64,000 nt of DNA from Aedes albopictus (taxonomy: Eukaryota > Arthropoda > Insecta > Diptera > Culicidae): assembly GCF_035046485.1 (NCBI RefSeq), contig NC_085136.1, forward strand, positions 296,213,080-296,277,079, read 5' to 3'. The notes under the pieces are model-generated. The model saw nothing but the letters and a program-made list of their open reading frames with translations, did no database searches and was not told the DNA's origin. A program made the position numbers and the translations under genes. Position 1 is the stretch's first letter. Each line of letters begins with the position of its first letter. Shown here one piece after another: positions 43,770-54,418 of the stretch.

Positions 43770-44150
43770 AAGTGGAGTTGGTGTTCTTAGGAGCTTTCAA
43801 ATTAGTCTAAATGCCGAACATACCTCGTTCTGAACCACTTAGAAAGTTACAGTCTTTGGCTAAAAGCTTTTATCTGAAAAACAATTTCAATTGAAATTAG
43901 CTCACTTCGTGATGCTAGTGATCTTAGCAGCTTCCAGTTTAATCTAGACGACATATATTTCGCGTTCTGGACTACTAAGATCTAAAGTTCTCAAAAAAGT
44001 TGGTGAGAACGAAAAAAAATTAATCTAGAAAATATTTAAATTGGTTGTTCACTATATTGAGCATATTTGGTAATGAGGTACCAGTTTGGTCTAAGCGTCA
44101 AATATCACACGTTCTGGATAGCATGTCTTTCAAAGGATACTGACTTCAGC
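43770..44150 (+). repeat. Degenerate tandem repeat, about 140-bp period
   Basis: Three diverged units share a block of the form AGCTTCCAGTTTAATCTAGA...CGTTCTGGA, at about 43,795, 43,935 and 44,075. Confidence 0.55.
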
Positions 44151-44159
44151 ACAGTTCCT

Positions 44160-45000
44160 TGGAAGATTTGAAGCTTTCACCATTTTTTAAGAAATCTTTT
44201 GGGATATTTTAGCATTGTTTTCTTATTTTTTTAGAAATTTTCTTAAAATCTTCTTCAGCTTCGGTCTTTGTGATTATTTCATTCGATTTTTTTATTCCTC
44301 CGATAATTTCCAGTTACGAGTAAAGAATTTCCTTTTCCCTTTTTTCAGGATTGTCTTTAATCTTCATTACTTTGAAACTTTCCTATTAGTACTAATTCAG
44401 TAATTATTTTAGATTTTTTTGGAGAATTTATTTGTTTACCTTCTGAGTATCTCTTTGATACTTATTTTATAATTTCCCCTGGAAATTTCTTTTTATTTCT
44501 TTCTGCAATTATGTCGACAAGTTCATTGTGAAGTTCTCTGGCAAGGTCGTTGGAAATGTCTACGACAATTCCTTTGGGAGTTTTTTCGACAATTCCCTTA
44601 GGAATCCTTCGGAAGTTCGTTTGATAATTCATCGGGCTATCATTTAAGATTTCTTTTGAAATACTTTCCGATGTGCCTTTAGAAACTTTTAAATTTCTTC
44701 AGAGTTTTCCTTCAATAATACTTAGATTTTTTTAATTCATTCGGCAATGCTTTTGGGGATTCGTTCAGCAATTCATTTCCCTTTTTCAGTATTTTTAAAA
44801 ATTTCTTTTGTAATAACGATCATTTCTGTCGGAAATTTTTCCTGTCATTCTATTGTTTTGATTTGTCTACATTTTAGCATTTCCTTCGAAAGTTTCCTAT
44901 GCGTACTGACTCAGTAATTATTATGAAAAATTTATTGAGAATTTATTTATTTATCTTCTGAGAATCTATTTGATAATTGAGGGGGTTAGAAGCAGTTTTT
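44160..45000. repeat. Type A array
   Basis: TTTCTTTGGAAATTCC/GATAATTC units with a strong T bias. Confidence 0.55.
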
Positions 45001-45232
45001 CATAAATTTTTCATCCCATACAAAATGTATGCAGTTTCAAAATCGAACCAATTTTCCACGATTTATTGTAAGTTTACAAATCATCGTAAAAATAATCTTA
45101 AAAATGTTCCTGGAAGCATGGAACATGAGGATTTTTTTCAGTTTTTCTACAGAAAGTCTCTTGAATACTTCTACGGAATTACTTTGGAGTTATTTTATTC
45201 TTATGCTGATTTATCGACCGTATTCTATTAAT

Positions 45233-45766
45233 AACTTGATGATTTTGTGGCTATATCGGTCTCTTTCTACTCATAGTATAAGGGAGTAGAGATCAAAGTG
45301 GATAATGAAATGATAGATATGATAGAATTCGCTAGGTAGCGAACAAGTGTGAAAATTTTTATAGAAGGTGAAATTAGGCAAGTAGGCCATGTATTGAACG
45401 AATACATCGAATGCGTGAAACTTCTGCCGTGCGACCTGTGCTTTTTTTTTAAACAGATCGGCTTGGTTGGTAGTTTTCATACCACCTTACCAAGACTGGC
45501 CAGTCTTGGTAAGGTGGTATGAAAACTACCAACCAAGCCGATCTGTTTAAAAAAAAAGCACAGGTCGCACGGCAGAAGTTTCACGCATTCGATGTATTCG
45601 TTCAATACATGGCCTACTTGCCTAATTTCACCTTCTATAAAAATTTTCACACTTGTTCGCTACCTAGCGAATTCTATCATATCTATCATTTCATTATCCA
45701 CTTTGATCTCTACTCCCTTATACTATGAGTAGAAAGAGACCGATATAGCCACAAAATCATCAAGTT
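45233..45766. repeat. Perfect 534-bp palindrome without spacer
   Basis: 45,233-45,499 and 45,500-45,766 are reverse complements with no mismatch seen and no loop; the centre is CCAAGACTGG|CCAGTCTTGG. The same 69-residue frame therefore appears on both strands and is not a gene. The arm matches the split repeat at 28981-30590. A real inverted duplication and a sequencing or assembly fold-back artefact are both possible. Confidence 0.93.
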
Positions 45767-45825
45767 GTTATTTTATTCTTGACATGACGTCTCCACTGGA
45801 ATGAAGCCTACTTATCAAATTAGTG

Positions 45826-45890
45826 TAGCTCCATCGGGAATCGAACCCGTCACCTCCAGAATGATCAATGCTGAAACACACTTTTGGATG
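45826..45890 (-). mobile_element. SINE head fragment
   Basis: Minus strand contains GGTGACGGGTTCGATTCCCG, a B box in Feilai-like context. No tail is visible. Confidence 0.55.
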
Positions 45891-45894
45891 TTCA

Positions 45895-46720
45895 ATACTA
45901 ATTCCTTCAGGATTCCTGTTTGTTATTTTTAAGGCAATTCCTTCGAAAAGTTATTCGGAAATTTCTTAGGGTGTTCATTTTTAAACATCTGAAAACAATC
46001 GTGTTTAGAAATTGCTTTGTGAAAGTTTCGGATTTTTTTTTGAGAACTTCATTCCATTGTATAGTACGGAATGGAAGACAATACATAATGGACAGGAGAA
46101 TTGGCCAATAATATAGAATTTTAGCAAATTCTTTGAGAACTTTTCTGGCAAATATCTTGGCCATTTCATTGTGAAATATTGTTTGTTTTTCAAATTCGCT
46201 AGAAAATATGTAATGGAATTTTGGACGAAATTCCGAATAAGATTCCCAGAAGAATTTCTATAAGAAATACATACTGAAGAAATTTTCAAAAAATGACAGG
46301 GAAATTTGCGATAAAATTGGCGAAGAAATCTTCAAAGTACCTGTCAAATGATTTTCTAAAGAAACTTTTGAAGAAAATAATTAATGGAATCCCGTAGGAG
46401 TTGCTTTATCAATTTCCAAATCAACTACGTTTATAATTAAGAAAGAAATGCCATAGGTATTTGCAAAAATAATTCCCAAAAGAATTGTTCTAGCAGTTTT
46501 CAAAAGGGTGGTCGTATCAAATTTCAAAGGGAGTTTTCAAATTTCCAAAAATATTGCTCCAAAAATATTTCATAAATAATAATCTCATAGCATTAATTGG
46601 GCCAAATTTGATATTAATTTCAGAATGAATTTTCTAAGGAATTGTCGAAGAAATGCAACCGAAAGTTATTGCAAAGATATTTGCCGAATCAATAGCCAAA
46701 GCAAGTGTTGAAAGATTACC
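45895..46720. repeat. Type A array
   Basis: AATTCCTTCGAAAAGTTATT/GAAATTTTC units. Confidence 0.55.
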
Positions 46721-46759
46721 GTATAAATTGACGAAGAAGTTACAAGAAGGCTGTCAAAA

Positions 46760-46928
46760 GGGGCTGTTCATAAACTACGTAGACCAAAATTTGGTCATCT
46801 CAGACCCCCCCCTCACCCTCGTAGACTTTTGTCCATACAAAAATTTTGAAATTTGTATGGAGCGTAGACTTTGGCCAGACCACCACCGCCCTCCCCCCAA
46901 AAAGTCTACGTGGTTTATGAACAGCCCC
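46760..46928. mobile_element. GGGG-type MITE, 169 bp
   Basis: Ends GGGGCTGTTCATAAACTACG and the complement in CGTGGTTTATGAACAGCCCC, flanked by AAA on both sides. G- and C-runs lie inside. Related to 22988-23152 and similar in design to 62023-62187. Confidence 0.85.
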
Positions 46929-47069
46929 AAAGGTTTTCCAAAAGAATTATTGAATATAAAAACCAGAAAAAAAATTGCTGAAGGAGTTTGCAATGGAATT
47001 GCCACAGAATTCGTAGAAGAAATGTCTCAAGAAGTTCCCAAAGCCATCGTCGAAGTGTTTTCTACATAC

Positions 47070-47330
47070 TAGCATTTCCAAAGGCATTAAATAAAATAAA
47101 TCAAAAGATTGTTTGAAGAAACTTTGAAGGAATTCCTATGTTAAAAACTTAAAATTTTTACCAAATATATTCAAAAATTATTTTACAGAACGATAACTGA
47201 AACAGTTTCCATAAATAATGTCAAACAAACTTTCAAAAAATTGTCCTGACAGAATTCAGATAGAATTTCTAGATAAGTTTCTGGAGGTATTCCCTAATAC
47301 ATTGCTGCCCAAAAGTACAAAGTATTTAGT
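47070..47330. repeat. Type A array
   Basis: GAAGGAATTCCTATG/AGATAGAATTTC units, short block. Confidence 0.5.
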
Positions 47331-47745
47331 GAAAAAAAATCCAAAATACTTTTCCCAACAAACTACAGAGAAATTGACGCTTAGATAGAAGTGATAGCTC
47401 GTAGGAACCCAATACGTCAAACTGAGGCCTGGCAATCACAGCACTTCTAGACGATTTGTCCAGAAGTTGTCGTCCGACCGTCGATGGAACTGGTTTGAAA
47501 ACTTCCCACAACTCATTCGTTTTACGCGACAGACAACGGAAGACAATCTGCAATACCATTTTCTAGGCGCCATGTGTGAAAGACATGGTAAAAACTAACA
47601 AAGTTTGATGCAAGAAGGTACGGTCGGAGGCTTTCGAAGCCGTACTGCGCGAGAGCGAATCGTCCAGAGGTACGGTCACGTTGGGGACGACTGCTAGTTG
47701 TCCTGTGCGAGAAATCCAATGATTCTTCTAGTTGGACACCCATTT
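47331..47745. other. Unassigned moderately GC-rich sequence
   Basis: Minus-strand frames here have no domain I can name. The neighbouring integrase fragment suggests it could be part of an old retroelement. Confidence 0.35.
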
Positions 47746-47749
47746 TGCA

Positions 47750-47880
47750 CACTGCTACTCCGTATGCACGCAGGAACGAATAACCCCTGTCGTACCCCCT
47801 TGATATGTTCTGGCATCGACTACTTTGAGCCGTTGTTTGTGAAGGTCGACCGGCACGTTGAGCGGTACATTTGGAGTTAG
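47750..47880 (+). pseudogene. BEL/Pao integrase fragment
   Basis: Plus-strand reading CSGIDYFEPLFVKVDRHVER resembles GVDYFGPLxVKVGR at the start of the BEL/Pao integrase core; the D of the catalytic triad is the one in IDYF. The rest of the integrase is missing. Confidence 0.5.
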
Positions 47881-47889
47881 TAACAACGC

Positions 47890-48400
47890 TTGATCCAAAA
47901 GGACAATGGGTGTTCCTAGAAATACTCCACGCATTTCTATTGGAGTAGCTTCAGCGATTGTTCATGTTGTATTTCAAGATATTCCTCTTGCATGTTTCTT
48001 CAAATTTCTCTTGGAACTCCTTCTCAGATTCTTGGGAATGTTTCTCCGGTAGTCTCTCCTTGCACTTGTCTGGGAGTTCGTTTAGGTAGTTTTTACGAGT
48101 ACCTCTAGGGATTCACCAGGAATTTACTCAGTTTCCTTCTTGACCTAGATTTTTTTCTCAGATTGCGCCTTAAATTCTCCCCTAGGGTGCCCTCTGAAGT
48201 ACACCAAGGAATGTATTCTGGAGTTCCTCAAGAAAGCTTTCCAATAAGCGTTCCACTAGTTGCACTTGGATCTCCAAAGATTTTCTGTAGAATTTTTCTT
48301 ACAGGCACTCTTTTCTAGAAGCCCAGGGGTTCTGAATTGTTCCAAAATTTGTTTCTCAAAACTCTTCAGAGAATCTTCCTGGTCCTCAATTATTTTGAGT
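47890..48400. repeat. Type A array
   Basis: TTCTCCGGTAGTCTCTCC/CTCAGATTCTTGGG units. Confidence 0.55.
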
Positions 48401-49475
48401 ACTTTAACAATACTCTATGCTATACTCTATGCTTAATGCTTTCAGTATGCTTTTCGATTTGACGCTAGATAATGTCCAAAAAGTTGCATTGAAATCTGAC
48501 GGCTTGATGCCAACATTTGTTGGAGTTGGACTTAAATGCGCCGATAGTTCTTTTTCTTGTAAACACATCATTCAACGACGGACGGCTTCAAATCTATATG
48601 ATACGATTAATAACCAATTAAATTGAGACCTCTTTTTGTACGAGGTTCTTCTCCTCTTTCCAATAATCAGATCAGACATCTTAACAAGCAACTAATCTAT
48701 TTTATTGCCTTTGTAATTCTTTCCAACCGTTAAACGGTCAATCGCCTCCACTTCTTCCCAATCCACCTGAATTACGATTAGAAACAAATCAAATGGTTTC
48801 AGAAACAGCACTTAGCACCTAATTCGCAATGATTCTCGATTAGCACACTTCAAGCACCTATCGGTGGCAGTACCGAATACAAACGCTAAATGGCACGCTT
48901 CCAAACATCACACTGTCGGCTAGCCCAACGAGAGTCCGGCTCTCGTTAAGTATCATTACCTACCTACGTTCTCAACAAGTTTATTTATTCTGCGCGATGA
49001 ACAGCAGCGCTTCTGCGGGTGGTGCGATCTTAGGGAAGCCCCTTGTTTACCACCGAAAAAAAAATAAATGGGAAGAAAACAAACTCAACCTGCGCTATTT
49101 TCGATTTCTTTTAACCCAATTTCGGGCTGTGCTTTGGCCGCCAATGTTCCCGAAAATCCCATCATCTCCACAATGTGAGCGGAGTTGTGCGAGGCGAGGT
49201 GGTACAAAACAAAAAATGTACATTCATCATACCTTCCATAACTGGCGCCCAAATTTCAAAATAGATTACCGTTTTGATTTCAGCAGTTCAGCATTATTAG
49301 TGTTAAGAAATGGGGCATGTTTGATCGATCACGCATGTTTCTTTGATAGTGTGTACGGCGTACCATTGGTATGATGAGTTTTCATATATTAACCCTAGTA
49401 GGATGCTGGTCAATATGACCCAGACCGTCATTTTGACCGTACATTACTCCTTCGTGGTACGAAAAAACTATTAAA
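48401..49475. other. Unassigned sequence
   Basis: GC-balanced at about 48,850-49,330 with one 125-codon frame of no recognisable family. A short inverted pair GAGAGTCCGGCTCTC is at about 48,930. Confidence 0.35.
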
Positions 49476-49604
49476 AACATCTTAGAAGAACTGCAAAACG
49501 GTGAGTCGATAAGGAGAGCGTCCAACACAGCTCTGGTCCTCACAAGTTCCTACCTCATGATTCCACGGGTCATGCGATGACAAGGACCGCCAGCTAAGAG
49601 TTGT

Positions 49605-50717
49605 GTGCATAGCTGGCAGTGCAGCTTTGGCACTGTTGTCCATACGACTTCAGCTAAATTGAGAAAGTACGTTACGAGCGTCAGTTCACCAAGAAGGTGC
49701 GGCTCAAACAGTACTCTAGCGGCTGAGTATGAAATGCTCTTGCACCGGAAACTGTACCTAAAGTGGCAACCCCATCACGGTGGATTGGGGACCTTAGGCC
49801 AACAACCTATTGTTTCCGAGAGCCAAAAAATAGTTACCGAAACCGAAAATGAAAAATTACGAACTGATTCAACGGCAACGACTTTTAGCGCGAAACAACG
49901 GACAAGAATTGGAACTTGAAATGTATTAACCCTAGCTCAGAAGAGTAAACTGACACAACTAGCCAATGAGGCATGCCGTATGAAGCTTGAGACCTTAGGA
50001 CTGAGCGAAGTCCGTTGGGCGAATTTTGGAGAAAACAGATTGGAGTCGGGTCAAACTCTGCTATACTCTGGCCTACGAGGTGAACACGCTCCTCGCCACC
50101 GTGGTGTTGGTTTCCTGCTCAGTGCTCACGCCTACGCTGCGCTCATGAAGTGGGAACCTATTAATGAGAGGATAATTGTAGCCAGATTCAGAACACGGGT
50201 TCGAAACCTTTCCATGATCCAATGTTACGCGCCAACCGATGCTGCCGATGTGCAAGTCAAAGAGAACTTTTACAGTCAACTGAATGCTGTCGTGGACAAG
50301 ATTCCGAAAGATAATATCCTCTTGGGCGACTTCAACGCGAAGGTTGGATCCGACAACTCGGACTATGAGCACGTCATGGGACGCCATGGTCTCGGAGAAA
50401 TGAGCGAAAACGGAGAGCTGTTTGCAGAGTTTTGTGGCAACAATGACTTGGTGATTGGGGGATCGCTCTTTCCTCATCGACCAGTGCACAAAGTGACATG
50501 GGTTTCCCGTGATGGCGTCACGGAAAATCAAATCGACCACATTTGCATCAGCCGAAACTGGAGACGGAGCCTTCTTGATGTGCGGAACAAACGTAGCGCC
50601 GACATTGCGTCTGACCATCATCTCTTAATCGGCGAGAACCGACTGTGCATTTCCAGCGACAGGAGGAAAAAATCGAGCACCGGTTCTAAACACGCCGACT
50701 GGAACGCGCTGCGGTGA
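49605..50717 (+). pseudogene. LINE endonuclease domain, with nonsense mutation
   Basis: The frame is open from 49605, but the conserved GTWNVLTL motif near 49,910-49,930 reads GT-stop-NVLTL (TGA where TGG is expected). It reopens through LGLSEVRW, HRGVGFLLS, IQCYAPTDAA, LLGDFNAKVGSDN (catalytic D and N), ENQIDHICIS and ASDHHL (catalytic SDH), the full set of APE-type endonuclease motifs. This enzyme nicks target DNA for target-primed reverse transcription. The frame is lost after 50,717. Confidence 0.85.
50073..50621 (-). other. Antisense frame over LINE endonuclease, not a gene
   Basis: A 182-codon frame exists on the opposite strand only because the endonuclease codons leave that frame open; no domain. 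Listed so that it is not taken for a gene. Confidence 0.8.
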
Positions 50718-51164
50718 AAAGGTCCTTGGTCGAGGAGCTAGAGAACCGTGCTGAAGATATTCCAGATGGTGGAAGCGTAGAAGATCAATGGAGCGCCATC
50801 AAGAACGCCTTCATCGCCACCAGCTATGCACCCGGAGAAAGCAGTGGATCAAAGATGATACCTGGAGAAAAATAGAAGAGTGAAGAAACGCCAAAGCCGC
50901 GATGGAGTGAGCGAAAACACGAGGAGCCAAAACCGTAGCCCGTCAGCGCTATTCAGCTCTCGAGAAGGAAGTGAAACGCTCATGTAGGCGGGACAAAAGA
51001 GCGTGGGCGAACTCCCTAGCCGACGAAGGCGAGAAAGCCCCAAACACCGGCGACATCCGTCTCCTCTACGATGTTTCACGTCGCCTTAGTGGGACTAAGA
51101 TGAATGCTACGATGCCCGTGAAAGACACGTCTGGACAAGTTACTGACCGATCCGGGTGACCAGT

Positions 51165-52300
51165 TAAAACGCTGGTTCGAGCACTTTGGAAACCTTTTGC
51201 AAGTGTCGGTCACGCCATCAACACCTCAGAATTACCCTCGCATTACCCGTGTCAAGACCGAAGCTCCATCAGTGTAGGAGATAGAAACAGCCATCCGTAG
51301 CATGAAATCGAACAGAGCCCCAGAGGTCGATCGCATATCACCTGAGATGCCCAAAGCTGACCCCGTAGTATCCGCACAACTACTGCATCAATTATTCTGC
51401 TACATATGGGAAACCGCGACATTTCCGGCCGACTGGATGCAAGGCGTTTTTGTAAAGGTACCCAAAAAGGGTGAACTGACTGTATGCGATAATTGGCGGG
51501 GCATCATGTTACTGTGTATCAAAGTCTCTACAAAGTGATCCTTAACCGGATACAGGAGAGATTGACGCAACTCTCCGAAGACAGCAAGCAGGATTCCATG
51601 CCGGACGATTCTGTGTGGACCATATTGTCACGCTCCGTATCATCCTGGAGCAAATCAATGAATTCCAAGAGTCTCTCTACCTGGTGTTCATTGATTACGA
51701 AAAAGCTTTCGACCGGCTCAATCACGGAAACATGTGGGAAGCCCTCAGGCGCAAGGGTCTTCCTGAGAAAATCATCGGCCTGATTGAAGCACAGTACAGG
51801 GCATTTTCGTGTAGAGTACTGCACAACGGTGTTTTGTCCGATCCCATCCGGGTCGTTGCTGGAGTGAGGCAAGGATGTATACTATCACCGCTACTGTTCC
51901 TCATCGTAATCGACGAGATCCTGGTAGGTGCAATTAACCGTGAACTAAACCGTGGATTGCTGTGGCAGCCCATTACTATGGAGCACCTAAATGACTTCGA
52001 ATTGGCTGATGACATTGCTCTCCTAGCTCAACGGCGCTCTGATATGCAGAGCAAGCTCGATGATTTTGCCAATCGCTCCTCGGCGGCAGGTCTTACCATC
52101 AACGTCAACAAGACCAAATCGGTCAACTCTTCCAGCTTTATGGTAGCTGGGCAATCAGTGGAGAATGTTGAAAGCTTCCAAGGTAGCAAGATCGATATAG
52201 GTGCACGGATCAAAAAGGCGAGGGCTGCTCTGAACGTGAAATCTGTGCTGCTAAATCTGGTGTGTATAAGTGGAGAACACTCAACGGCTGCAGGTCTTCA
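51165..52300 (+). pseudogene. LINE reverse transcriptase domain, frameshifted
   Basis: First part (51302-51538): MKSNRAPEVDRISPEMPKAD, then WETATFPADWMQGVFVKVPKKG and CDNWRGIMLL, the RT fingers. After frameshifts (51615-52307): IDYEKAFDRLNHGNMWEAL (catalytic D), GVRQGCILSPLLF, and FELADDIALLAQ (the A-DD box intact), then thumb residues GLTINVNKTKS. The catalytic residues are all present, but the frame is broken at least twice, so no active enzyme is expected. Confidence 0.85.
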
Positions 52301-52467
52301 TCAATAGATGCCTGCGGTAAATAATTCGTGCATGGTGGTGCCTCCAGCGTGGAGCTCCATCGTCGATTCCATCAAAAGCCGATAGCGACAGAAATTCGGG
52401 AGCGAAAGTGGAGGTGATTCGGCCACACTCTACGCAGGGGCGGAAACGAAATCTGCTAGCAAGCGTT

Positions 52468-53605
52468 AGATTGGAACCTCTAGAAGTCTCTAGGTTTGAC
52501 CTGGTTACCCGGAAGGGATGTTTTCCGCTTTCAGTTCCATGTTTTAACAATTGATCCCGATGAAGTTCTTACCAAACGCAAGGTTTTGTCGATCATCATC
52601 GCTTCGTTGTTCGACCTGCTGGGATTCATCGGCGCTACAACGACAGCTGCTAAGGTATTCATACAACTTTTATGGTCATTAGAGAATGAGAAGGGCAAGA
52701 AGTTGGACTGTGATCAACTGTTACCTTTGACGGTGAGTGAGTCGTGGAGAAAACTGCACCACCAGTTACCTTTTCTCAACGAGATTCGCATAGAGCGTTG
52801 CGTAATCCTTCTCAATGCAGTAGGGAAGGAGCTACACTATTTATTTTCCGGATGCGTCGATGAAGGCATATGGGGAATGCCTCTACGTCCGTAGTCTATA
52901 CGAGGCTGGAATTGTGAGAGTTCAACTACTGTCATCGAAATCCAAGGCCGCTCCTCTGAAAACCCAATTTATATCGAGGCTGGAGCTCAGCGGTGCACTA
53001 CAATCCACCCAGCTCTATAATAAGGCTTGTCAGGCTTCAAAATCGCACGACTTTCTGGGTGGATTCTACGTGTGCTCTATGATGGATCCAGGAGCTACTC
53101 CATCGACGTGGTCGGTATTCGTAGCTAACCTAATTGCGAAGGTTCAAGCAATCACGGAAGTCTGTGAACGGAGGCATGTTGACGGCTGAGGGTAGTGGAA
53201 CCGAAGGGGATCATCAACAACGATTTCTGGAGGAGCGGGCCAAGTTGGTTAACCGAAGCACGAAGCAACTGGCCGATTTCAGAACCAGCTCCGTTAGAAG
53301 TAAGCGAGGAGGAAAGAAGGCGAACTGTAGTTGTCATGACAGCATCGCAATTGCAGATTTCAACGACATGTTCATTGCCACATCGAACTCCTAGCCGTCT
53401 GGCAGCATTTGAAACGGTCATTTCAGGTGCTAGAAGGTCGGGGTTCCTCAAGGCATCCCTTTTACAGGTTCCTCAATTGCGAAAGGCAGAGTATACGCTG
53501 ATACGGAAGGTGCAGGAAGAGAATTCCCGGAGAAACTTCGAGCCGTCCGGAAGAAGGAACCAGTCAGCAGAAAGTCGTCGCTGCGCTGGTATTAAAGTGG
53601 CGAAA
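52468..53605 (+). pseudogene. BEL/Pao pol fragment (RT thumb, RNase H, integrase start)
   Basis: WLPGRDVFRFQF, TKRKVLSIIIASLFDLLGF and AAKVFIQLLW match the BEL/Pao region after RT. In the next frame MKAYGECLYVRSLY and SKAAPLKTQFISRLELSGAL match RNase H. GPSWLTEARSNWPISEP and LRKAEYTLIRKVQEE (53,215-53,520) match the link into integrase. Frames change at about 52,860 and 53,190. It lies between two LINE fragments and lacks LTRs. Confidence 0.75.
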
Positions 53606-54050
53606 ATGGCATCCTTGGAATTGGCGATAGAAGGAAATACCTTTGAGGTAATGGAGGATCTAGTCTAACTTGGATACTTACTGATGGCTGATAAGAATGT
53701 GAGTCGGTAAATTTGAAGGTTCATCATCAGTGTAAATGGTGTCTACTACGAGTTCTAGAAGAAACTGCCAAAATTGTTAAAAGCGCTAACTCTCTATGGA
53801 CATGAGATATGGATCATGCTCGAGGACGACCTGCAATCACTCGAAGTTTTCGAGCAACGCTTGCTACGGACGATCATTGGCAGTGTTCAGGCGAACGGTG
53901 TATGGCGGAGAAGGATTAATCACGAGCTCTCTGCACTCCACGGCGATCCCAGCATCCAGATCCAGAAGATGATCAAAGTAGGAAGGACACGGTGGACAGG
54001 GCATGTTGCAACAATGTCAGCCAACAACGTTGGAGTTCGCTACCGATCTA

Positions 54051-54082
<32 letters not shown>

Positions 54083-54240
54083 CTTTATTATCGAGATTTT
54101 CAGCCAGGGGCTGGTTCATCTCCGCGACCGATCTAGTTGGCAAAACAAGCGAGAAGCATAGGGAACACGATAAGGGAATCAGAAGAAGCGTGATGTTCGA
54201 GGCCATATTGAGCCAGGATTTTATGACGGCTTTCCCCATT
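53606..54240 (+). pseudogene. Second LINE, C-terminal ORF2 fragment
   Basis: Starts with LELAIEGNTFEVMEDLV and, after stops, LTLYGHEIWIMLEDDLQSLE, VFEQRLLRTIIG, GVWRRRINHELSAL and KVGRTRWTGHVATM, the conserved post-RT block of RTE-like insect LINEs. 5'-truncated and interrupted by a 74-bp retroposon at 54053-54126. It differs from the C-terminus of the LINE at 49480-52467, so it is another family. Confidence 0.75.
54053..54126 (-). mobile_element. Hairpin retroposon, copy 3, with (TAA)n tail
   Basis: Minus strand reads CGGAGATGAACCAGCCCCTG, GCTGAAAATCTCG, ATAATAAAG and a long (TAA)n tail. The 11-bp duplication ACCGATCTAGT flanks it (54042-54052 and 54127-54137). Confidence 0.85.
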
Positions 54241-54344
54241 ACAGATAATGAATTGCGATAAACATAATGAATTGCGAGGAAGGAACGTGAGGTGAGCTAG
54301 GTGTTGAATTCAGGTCGGCTTTCTACTTCACAGAATCGTCACTT

Positions 54345-54418
54345 GTTCTGTGGCGGAGTTGGTTAATGTGCCCTGTCTCGCAAGCTTCGGGATACATGGG
54401 TTCAAACCCCACCAGAAC
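54345..54418 (+). ncRNA. tRNA-like sequence, 74 nt
   Basis: GTTCTG at the start pairs with CAGAAC at the end. GGC...GCC could form a D stem around the A-box-like GGCGGAGTTGGTTAATG. TGGG-TTCAAAC-CCCA is a good T arm and B box. The anticodon stem is poor, so a tRNA pseudogene or SINE head is more likely than a functional tRNA. Confidence 0.5.

Larger units (their letters stand above)
49480..52467 (+). mobile_element. RTE-like LINE, nearly full length but decayed
   Basis: Contains in order a leader, an apurinic-type endonuclease, an RT domain and a C-terminal segment (VFINRCLR, then in another frame HRRCHQKPIATEIRERKW-like residues at about 52,355-52,440). Multiple stops and frameshifts interrupt ORF2. 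The 3' end abuts a BEL/Pao fragment near 52,467. The clade is closest to the insect endonuclease-reverse transcriptase group with an LGLSEVRW start; exact clade uncertain. Confidence 0.8.

Noticed and set aside
45271..45728. Two identical 69-residue frames on opposite strands
   Set aside because: They are the two arms of one perfect palindrome, not a gene pair.
54042..54110. Poly-Tyr/poly-Asn peptide
   Set aside because: Translation of the (TAA)n tail of a 74-bp retroposon.
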